The notes beneath the pieces are model-generated. The model was given only the letters and a program-made list of their open reading frames with translations. It ran no database searches and was not told where the DNA came from. From the NCBI RefSeq assembly GCF_040706535.1, contig NZ_JAPDRJ010000002.1:1-64000 (forward strand): DNA of 64,000 nt, in the 5' to 3' direction. Position 1 is the first letter of the stretch. Every line of letters starts with the position of its first letter. A program made the translations under genes and the position numbers. This document shows, in pieces, positions 58,788 to 64,000 of the stretch. The stretch is from Lentisalinibacter orientalis. Lineage in GTDB: Bacteria; Pseudomonadota; Gammaproteobacteria; Steroidobacterales; Woeseiaceae.

Positions 58788-59341
58788 ACGAATACGCTTT
58801 TTCACTGAACTTCCACCTGGCTGATCCGAAAACCGATCCGGAGGATCTCCTGGACGCGCTTTACGAGGCAGGATGCGACGATGCGCTCGTGGGCACCGGG
58901 ATTCACGGAACGATCGGATTGGACTTCAAGCGGGTGGCATCAACTGCCGGAAAAGCGATTGAATCGGCGGCAAACGACGTGAAGAAGGCGGTACCGCACG
59001 CCGAACTGATCGAGATATCACCCGACTACATAGGCGTATCGGAGATCGCCGAGCTGCTCGGTTGCACGCGTCAAAATGCGAGGAAGCTGGTGACGAATGG
59101 GACCTTTCCGCGAGCCATGCACCTGAGCGGTCATGCTTCAATCTGGCGATTGATCGATGTAGTGGACTGGGCTATGGAAAACGGCCGGCCACTCACCGAG
59201 CCCAATGTCGAGCACTTTCGCGAACTGGCTGCCGTGGCAGCGGCCATGAATGCCGAACGGCAATTTGGTCGCTATGGTTGTGTTCCGCGAGCGACCGGCG
59301 GTAGACGGCGGATTCGGCGCCACACCGCTGGCGGCCACTAG
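58784..59341 (+). CDS. Helix-turn-helix partner protein of the two-gene module
   Basis: A 185-residue protein. Residues 1-75 form an alpha-beta domain with DPEDLLDALYEAGCDDALVG and IGLDFKRVASTAGKAIESA. Then comes VGVSEIAELLG-like sequence (YIGVSEIAELLGCTRQNARK), a clear AlpA/MerR-type HTH, and a C-terminal helical tail. The N-terminal domain is found fused to HTHs in a common family of unknown function. The ATGA overlap with the small upstream gene means coupled translation, and the palindromic operator ahead of the pair suggests it represses its own transcription. Antitoxin role is inferred. Confidence 0.7.
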   Translation: MNEYAFSLNFHLADPKTDPEDLLDALYEAGCDDALVGTGIHGTIGLDFKRVASTAGKAIESAANDVKKAVPHAELIEISPDYIGVSEIAELLGCTRQNARKLVTNGTFPRAMHLSGHASIWRLIDVVDWAMENGRPLTEPNVEHFRELAAVAAAMNAERQFGRYGCVPRATGGRRRIRRHTAGGH

Positions 59342-59381
59342 CAGCCTCTACCCATCTGGTAGCGGCGATTACCGGCGTCCT

Positions 59382-59783
59382 TCACTCTCCTGATGGAGAG
59401 TGATCGACCAGGCCCAGTTGCTCGTCGATGGACTTTGTCTTCACTGTCTGCGTATCACCCGTGTGCTTCGTCGTAACGGTCTCGATCAGGGCAATCAGGC
59501 ACTCCTCCTCGCAGACCGGGTTGTGCATGGCGGCCTTGGGCACGACATGGAAATCACCTGCGCCGAGCTTCACGACACGATCCTCGTACTCTATCCGCAG
59601 CTCGCCTTCCAGAACGAGAAACATCTCGTCCTCATCGTCGTGCTTGTGCCAGGCCAGATCGCCTTTGAGCCTCGCGACCTTCACATATTGGTCGTTGACC
59701 TGGGCGAGGATGCGGGGGGACCAGTAGTTCTGCAGTGCTGCAGCTTCTTGCCTGAGGTTCAGCGAGTCAGACTGACTGTGCAT
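59382..59783 (-). CDS. Single-domain cupin protein
   Basis: A 133-residue cupin. Motif 1 is GDLAWHKHDDEDEMFLVLEGEL, written here with two His and the Glu intact, and motif 2 is LGAGDFHVVPKAAMHNPV with its His, so a metal site is complete. Relatives are often annotated as mannose-6-phosphate isomerase-like cupins. The second ATG (59781-59783) has GGAAG three bases upstream and is chosen over one 7 codons earlier. It lies next to tRNA-Thr(TGT). Confidence 0.78.
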   Translation of the reverse strand: MHSQSDSLNLRQEAAALQNYWSPRILAQVNDQYVKVARLKGDLAWHKHDDEDEMFLVLEGELRIEYEDRVVKLGAGDFHVVPKAAMHNPVCEEECLIALIETVTTKHTGDTQTVKTKSIDEQLGLVDHSPSGE

Positions 59784-59834
59784 GACTTCCTTCTTACAAT
59801 GCAATCCATATGATCGGAATGCACCCTGATTTCA

Positions 59835-59910
59835 TGGTGCCGGAAGAGGGATTCGAACCCCCGACCTACTGATTACAAATCAGTTGCTCTGCCAGCTGAG
59901 CTATTCCGGC
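59835..59910 (-). tRNA. tRNA-Thr (anticodon TGT)
   Basis: The 76-nt reverse-strand gene starts GCCGGAATAGCTCAG, has the anticodon arm CTGAT-TTGTAAT-CAG with TGT, and ends with encoded CCA (59835-59837). It corresponds to thrU of E. coli, where it is followed at once by tyrU. Here tRNA-Tyr is 58.5 kb away, downstream of this gene's 3' end. Confidence 0.97.
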
Positions 59911-60108
59911 GTTTCTGTCCCGCCGGAGCAATTGTAGGCAAGCCGGCCGAACGGAGCCAGCACCCGCTTCACACCCGCCTGGCCGGACCTGTGGCCCCTT
60001 CCACGGCTTCTACTGACAATCACTTACGGAAACCCGTATTGAACCGCCGCCCCGCTCGGCTATCCTCATGCGGGTTTAGGGCGCCGGGAAACGCACCGAG
60101 GTTCTGAC

Positions 60109-60654
60109 GTGGCCAAGACGCTGCTGCTGTATTTCAGTCTGTACGGGCACACCCGACGCATCGCCGAGCGCATCCGCGACCGCATGACGGAGCTGGGCGA
60201 GGAGGTGGACGCGGTCTCCCTGCTCGAGAACCCGGACGTGGACCCCACGCAGTACGAGCGCATCATCCTCGGCGCCTGCATCCGTAACGGCAAGTACAAG
60301 CCGCCGGTGTGGGATTTCATCCGCAAGTACAAGTCCCTGCTGGACGAGCGGCCGAGCGCGTTTTTCTCCGTGAATCTGGTGGCCCGCAAGCCGGAGAAGA
60401 ACACGCCGGAGACGAACCCGTACACGAAGCAGTTCGTGCAGAAGAGCCCCTGGCAGCCGGATCTGCTGGGCGTGTTCGCCGGTGATCTCGACTACCAGCG
60501 CTACGGCGCCATGGACCGCAACATCATCCGCTTCATCATGTGGATCACGAAGGGCCCGACGGATCCACAGACCAAGGAGCAGTACACGGACTGGGCCGTG
60601 GTGGACCGCTTCGCCGAGCAGGCCGCCGCCCTCGGCAAGGCCGAGGCCGCCTGA
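60109..60654 (+). CDS. hemG: Menaquinone-dependent protoporphyrinogen IX dehydrogenase
   Basis: HemG oxidises protoporphyrinogen IX to protoporphyrin IX in heme synthesis and passes electrons to the quinone pool. The 181-residue flavodoxin-like protein has the FMN loop YFSLYGHTRRIAE at the start, the characteristic long insert with VNLVARKPEKNTPETNPY, and AGDLDYQRYGAMDRNIIRFIMW. These match E. coli HemG. Translation starts at GTG with GAGG nearby. A b-type cytochrome gene follows 16 bp later. Confidence 0.93.
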   Translation: MAKTLLLYFSLYGHTRRIAERIRDRMTELGEEVDAVSLLENPDVDPTQYERIILGACIRNGKYKPPVWDFIRKYKSLLDERPSAFFSVNLVARKPEKNTPETNPYTKQFVQKSPWQPDLLGVFAGDLDYQRYGAMDRNIIRFIMWITKGPTDPQTKEQYTDWAVVDRFAEQAAALGKAEAA

Positions 60655-60670
60655 GCGCTCGCGTCCGCCA

Positions 60671-61186
60671 TTGCGCCGCGTACTCGACAAGCTCGCCGAC
60701 AGCCAGCACCTGGTGGTGCTGCTGCTCTCCCTCTGGCTGGTGCTCACCAGCCCCTGGATCACGATGCGCAAGGGCATCCCGGAGTCCGCCGGCTTCCTGG
60801 ACTACGCCCACATCGCGCTGGGCCTCGTGCTGGTGCCGCTGAGCCTCACCTATTTCGCCACCAACACGCTGAACGGGCGCTGGCGGGACTATTTCCCCTG
60901 GCTCGCCGGCAATTTCGCAGAGGTGAAGCGGGATCTCGTCGGCATCCCGAAGGGCCGGCTGCCCCAGCCGGGCGGCGCCGGGCTGTTCTCGCTGATCGAG
61001 GGGCTGGTGCTGGTGCTGCTGGTGGCCACCGCGCTTACGGGGCTCGGCTGGTTCGTGCTGGAAGGCTCGCGGGCCGCGATGGCCTGGCGGGACTGGCACA
61101 TCGTGACCGCGGACGCCCTGGTGGTGGGCATGATCGTGCACGCGGTGGCCGCCTCGCTGCACCTGCTGGAGTTTCTGCTCGAGTAG
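60671..61186 (+). CDS. Cytochrome b561-like membrane protein
   Basis: A 171-residue four-helix membrane protein starting at TTG. Paired His candidates for b-heme are in FLDYAHIALG, WRDWHIVTAD and AVAASLHLLEF. The helix VLVLLVATALTGLGW is typical of the cytochrome b/b6 (b561) domain. It begins 16 bp after hemG, so the two may be one unit, with this protein linking the flavin of HemG to quinone. That partnership is inferred from position only. Confidence 0.75.
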   Translation: MRRVLDKLADSQHLVVLLLSLWLVLTSPWITMRKGIPESAGFLDYAHIALGLVLVPLSLTYFATNTLNGRWRDYFPWLAGNFAEVKRDLVGIPKGRLPQPGGAGLFSLIEGLVLVLLVATALTGLGWFVLEGSRAAMAWRDWHIVTADALVVGMIVHAVAASLHLLEFLLE

Positions 61187-61244
61187 CGCCCGCCAGGCCG
61201 GCAGGCCCTTGCCGGCTCTTGTCCGCCTTTCGCGCAGTGCGAGT

Positions 61245-62024
61245 CTAGGGCGGGCAGACGGCGTCCGGGCCGGTGACGATGTCGTCCACGCCGAGCACGC
61301 TGGCGAAGCCTTCCGGGTCCTGGCCGGGGTCGAGCCGCACGTCCACCCAGTAAGTGGTGGCCTCCCGGGTCTGCGGTACCACCTCGGCGTCCAGCCCCAG
61401 TTCGAGAGCCTGCTGCTGAAGTCGCTCGGCCCGCTCCTCGTCGCTGAATAGCCCCAGCGAAATGGTGCGCTCGCCGTCGTCCTCGGGCATGGGGTAGGCG
61501 TCCTCGAAGCCCGCCTCCTGCAGCACGGCCACCTGGCGGTTGGCCTCCTCCCGGCCGGGGATGTTGCGGATCTGTACCCAGTGGCCCAGGAAGACATCTT
61601 CGCTGGCGCTGCGCAGGCCGGCTTCGCCGCCGAGGTCGCGCACCCGGGCGACAACGTCCTCTCCCGTCTCGGCGCTGCCGAAGGGGCCCATGCTGATGCA
61701 GACGTCCGCGGCCGGGGCAGCGGCGGTCTCGGCGGCCTCGGCGGTCTCGGCCGCTGGCCGGTCCGATGCCGGCGCCGCCGGCTCCGCTGCGGGGAAGTCG
61801 GTATCCGGCGCGGCATCGGCAGGGGGGCCGATGGGCCGACCGGCCATGCCGGCCGCTTCGTCCGCTGCCGCGCCCCCGGCCGGCTCGGGCGCCAGTTCCA
61901 GCGTGGGGCCGAGGTCGGATGCACGGAAACGGGTGGCGCCCTCGGACGGCGGCTCCGCCACCCACTGGTTCCAGGCGAAGAAGATGACGTTGGCCAGCGC
62001 GAGCAGGAGAACGAGGTTTCTCAT
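61245..62024 (-). CDS. SPOR-domain membrane protein
   Basis: A 259-residue protein with one N-terminal transmembrane segment (MRNLVLLLALANVIFFAWN), an Ala/Pro/Glu-rich linker (30-105) and a C-terminal SPOR-like domain (about 145-225, with HWVQIRNIPGREEANRQVAVL). SPOR domains bind denuded septal peptidoglycan. In Pseudomonas a similar gene follows coaX. The start overlaps the coaX stop by 4 bp, confirming the ATG at 62022-62024. Confidence 0.82.
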   Translation of the reverse strand: MRNLVLLLALANVIFFAWNQWVAEPPSEGATRFRASDLGPTLELAPEPAGGAAADEAAGMAGRPIGPPADAAPDTDFPAAEPAAPASDRPAAETAEAAETAAAPAADVCISMGPFGSAETGEDVVARVRDLGGEAGLRSASEDVFLGHWVQIRNIPGREEANRQVAVLQEAGFEDAYPMPEDDGERTISLGLFSDEERAERLQQQALELGLDAEVVPQTREATTYWVDVRLDPGQDPEGFASVLGVDDIVTGPDAVCPP

Positions 62025-62782
62025 TCCGCCCCCGCGAGCGCCGCCAGGCCCTCGAGTACCAGGTCCGGCCGGTTCTCCACGGTGTAGTGCCACTGGCGCT
62101 GAATGCGCCGGGCGTCGCCGCCCGTGAGCACGATGCGCGGCACCTGGTCGATGCCCTCGAGCACCCGGCAGGCCCGCTCCATGGCGCCGCAGATGGCTGC
62201 GAGCGCGCCGCTGCGCACCGCCTGGTCGGTGGTGCGGCCGAACAGGTTCTCCGGCTCCGGGTCGTCGGCGCCGGCGCCGTCGGTGCCGATGCCGCTGGTG
62301 GCCGTGTCGAGCACCCGGCCCATGAGCGTGAGGCCGGGCAGGATGAGGCCGCCCAGGTGTTGGCCGGAGGAGTCGATGGCATCCAGGGTGGTGGCGGTGC
62401 CGGCGTCCACCACCAGCAGCGCCTCGTCCGGGTAGCGGGTCCAGGCGCCCACGCAGGCCGCCCAGCGGTCCACGCCCAGCCGGGCGGGCTCGTCGTAGCC
62501 GTTAGTGAGGCCGCAGGCCTCGGCGCGGCTGGTGGCGAAGTCGATGTCGATGCCGGCCTTCTCGTCGATGGCGCGGGAGAGATCCGCGGCCACCCGCCGG
62601 CCGGCCACGTTGGCCGCGACGACGCGGTCGATGTCGCCGGGCAGCGTGTCCAGCACGGCGGCGTAGTTATCCGACTCGCATTCCTTGTGGGTGCGGTAGC
62701 CGGCGCCGGCCACCTCGCCGGAGGCCGTCAGCACGCCCCATTTGAGGCGGGTGTTGCCGATGTCGAAGAGTACGGTGCTCAT
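62021..62782 (-). CDS. coaX: Type III pantothenate kinase
   Basis: CoaX phosphorylates pantothenate, the first step to coenzyme A. It is the feedback-insensitive type. The 253-residue protein belongs to the ASKHA fold: LFDIGNTRLKWGV (5-17), the DRWAACVGAW block and the phosphate loop VVDAGTATTLDAID. It overlaps birA by 1 bp and the SPOR gene by 4 bp, giving a birA-coaX-SPOR operon. No coaA gene is seen. Confidence 0.95.
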   Translation of the reverse strand: MSTVLFDIGNTRLKWGVLTASGEVAGAGYRTHKECESDNYAAVLDTLPGDIDRVVAANVAGRRVAADLSRAIDEKAGIDIDFATSRAEACGLTNGYDEPARLGVDRWAACVGAWTRYPDEALLVVDAGTATTLDAIDSSGQHLGGLILPGLTLMGRVLDTATSGIGTDGAGADDPEPENLFGRTTDQAVRSGALAAICGAMERACRVLEGIDQVPRIVLTGGDARRIQRQWHYTVENRPDLVLEGLAALAGAE

Positions 62783-63618
62783 CAGTTTCCGGTGCCCGGG
62801 GCGGGACGGCGGCAGCGCAGGATATCACCGGCGATGATACGCCGCTGCCCGTCCGGCGTGTCCACCAGCAGCGCGCCGCCGGCGTCGATGCCGGCGGCCA
62901 CGCCGCGCGCCTCGCCGTCCGCGTCACGCACGGTCACCTCGCTGCCGCGCATCCAGTCGCGGCGCTGCCAGCGCTCGGCGAACGGCGCGAATCCCCCGGC
63001 CTCGTAGGCATCGAAAGCGGTCTGCAGGGCGTCGATCAGCGCCGCCGCCAGGCGGTTGCGCGCCGGCAGCGGTTCCAGCACTTCCGCCAGGGCGGCGGGG
63101 CCACGGCCCCAGCCGATGTCGCCGGGCGGCGCGAACCCCGCCGGCAGCGAGACGTTGATGCCGATGCCCACCACCACGTGCGTGGCGGCGCCGGCGCGGC
63201 CGGCGATCTCGGAGAGGATGCCGCCCAGCTTGCCGTCGATCAGCACGAGGTCGTTGGGCCACTTCAGCCGGATGTCCTCCGCGCCGAAGGACTCCAGCGT
63301 CTCGGCGGCGGCGGTGCCGCAGGCCAGCGTCAGGGCGGAGACGGCCTCGGCGGGCACGGTGACCGCGCGGGCCACGGACAGGCACAGGCCGTGGCCCGGC
63401 GGGATGTCCCACTGGCGGCCCCGCCGGCCGCGGCCCTTCGACTGGTAGTCGGCGACGGCCGCGGCCAGGCGGCCTTCCGCGGGCGGCATCTGTCCGGCCA
63501 GCCAGTCGTTCGTGGAGTCGATGGTGTCGAAGACGTCCAGGTGCTCCAGCCAGGCGCCGCTGCCGTCGGGCAGAGCGTCACGGATGCCTTCCTCGTTGAG
63601 GGGATCGGGGGTGGTCAT
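62782..63618 (-). CDS. birA: Biotin-[acetyl-CoA-carboxylase] ligase without DNA-binding domain
   Basis: BirA attaches biotin to the acetyl-CoA carboxylase carrier protein. The 278-residue protein starts close to the catalytic core, with STNDWL near residue 35, the biotinyl-AMP loop KGRGRRGRQWD (76-86), KWPNDLV and VGIGINVSLP. The N-terminal winged helix of E. coli BirA is absent, so this is a mono-functional class I ligase and should not repress biotin genes. It is the first gene of birA-coaX-SPOR, 6 bp after plsY. Confidence 0.95.
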   Translation of the reverse strand: MTTPDPLNEEGIRDALPDGSGAWLEHLDVFDTIDSTNDWLAGQMPPAEGRLAAAVADYQSKGRGRRGRQWDIPPGHGLCLSVARAVTVPAEAVSALTLACGTAAAETLESFGAEDIRLKWPNDLVLIDGKLGGILSEIAGRAGAATHVVVGIGINVSLPAGFAPPGDIGWGRGPAALAEVLEPLPARNRLAAALIDALQTAFDAYEAGGFAPFAERWQRRDWMRGSEVTVRDADGEARGVAAGIDAGGALLVDTPDGQRRIIAGDILRCRRPAPGTGN

Positions 63619-63624
63619 GGAGAG

Positions 63625-64000
63625 TCAGGCTTTCGGGCCGGAGCGCGGGCGGAAGATCATCAGGCGTTCGTTGCGGTTCTCGTTGCCGGCGCGCATGCGC
63701 GCGATGTTGGAGCGATGGGTCCAGAGCATGAACAGCGCGGCGACCAGCGCGAATATCACGAAGGGACGGCCGGCGGGCCCGGGGCTGGTGGCAATCATCA
63801 GCGCCGCGCTCCAGGCGGTGATCATGGTGGCGAGCCCCACGTAGCCGCTGAGCACGATGACGCCCAGCCAGATGAGGATCAGCGGCAGCAGGAGGACGGG
63901 CGCGAGCACGCCGAAGGCGCCCACCAGCGTCGCCGCGCCCTTGCCGCCGCGGAAGCGGTGCCAGACCGGGTAGACGTGGCCCACCACCGCCGCGCCGGCG
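63625..64000 (-). CDS. plsY: Glycerol-3-phosphate acyltransferase PlsY, C-terminal part
   Basis: PlsY transfers an acyl group from acyl-phosphate to glycerol-3-phosphate, the first step of phospholipid synthesis. The visible 125 codons hold the second catalytic motif GHVYPVWHRFRGGKGAAT, three hydrophobic segments and the third motif NIARMRAGNENR. The N-terminal helix and motif 1 lie beyond base 64000. In E. coli plsY is next to folB; its position directly ahead of birA is different here. Confidence 0.93.
   Translation of the reverse strand, partial: AGAAVVGHVYPVWHRFRGGKGAATLVGAFGVLAPVLLLPLILIWLGVIVLSGYVGLATMITAWSAALMIATSPGPAGRPFVIFALVAALFMLWTHRSNIARMRAGNENRNERLMIFRPRSGPKA

Noticed and set aside
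1330..59834. The whole interval as a classic integrative element inserted at a tRNA 3' end
   Set aside because: No integrase or excisionase was found, no copy of the tRNA-Thr 3' end was seen at the other boundary, and the block holds core genes such as cmoAB and ydbH. A rearrangement or stepwise insertion fits as well.

Overview
The window is GC-rich chromosomal DNA from a Gram-negative bacterium, most probably a gammaproteobacterium. Pointers are the tRNA-Tyr/tRNA-Gly/tRNA-Thr/tuf cluster, cmoA-cmoB, ydbH with a ydbL-like gene, a hut operon with a HutC repressor, a coaX-birA pair, a TonB-dependent receptor and PEP-CTERM proteins. The kinase-linked sigma factor, TPR-sulfotransferase and tryptophan-halogenase-like gene would suit a Xanthomonadales- or Chromatiales-like lineage, but I cannot place it more closely. 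No transposase, integrase, rRNA or CRISPR array was recognised.

Layout. 1-1.3 kb: 3' end of the tRNA-Tyr, tRNA-Gly, tRNA-Thr, tuf transcription unit (minus strand). 1.4-14.5 kb: an M15 peptidase, cmoAB, a cupin-like lipoprotein, a plus-strand run (FkbM methyltransferase, glycosyltransferase, GIY-YIG-like protein, TRIC-type channel, alcohol dehydrogenase), a Tat-exported flavoprotein, and the ydbH/ydbL envelope pair. 14.5-20.7 kb: complete histidine-to-glutamate route, hutGI divergent from hutCUH around a palindromic operator. 20.8-33 kb: PEP-CTERM protein with a sigma-54-type promoter, Na/Pi cotransporter, flavin-dependent halogenase ending inside a REP cluster, small cupins, and several secreted proteins including one with three Cys-rich modules. 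33-40.3 kb: a 1157-residue lipoprotein whose core resembles the pore-forming part of anthrax protective antigen, then a Ser/Thr kinase plus ECF sigma factor pair and an orphan kinase N-terminus. 40.4-42.9 kb: small proteins and a LysR regulator. 42.9-52.9 kb: six same-strand genes (MocR-type regulator, nitrilase-like amidase, MFS transporter, TonB receptor, TPR-sulfotransferase, beta-lactamase-fold hydrolase) that look like one uptake and processing locus. 53-59.8 kb: a cytochrome c and di-heme peroxidase, gene remnants, a second PEP-CTERM protein with a near-consensus sigma-54 promoter, MscS, and a two-gene toxin-antitoxin-like module with its own palindromic operator. 59.8-64 kb: tRNA-Thr(TGT), hemG with a b-type cytochrome, and SPOR protein-coaX-birA-plsY.

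The two ends belong together. In Escherichia coli birA, coaA, four tRNA genes (thrU-tyrU-glyT-thrT) and tufB are contiguous. Here about 58.5 kb lies between tRNA-Thr(TGT) and tRNA-Tyr. The most unusual single gene is the protective-antigen-like lipoprotein at 33121-36594. The best candidates for little-described systems are that protein, the 42.9-52.9 kb locus, and the small module at 58.5-59.3 kb.
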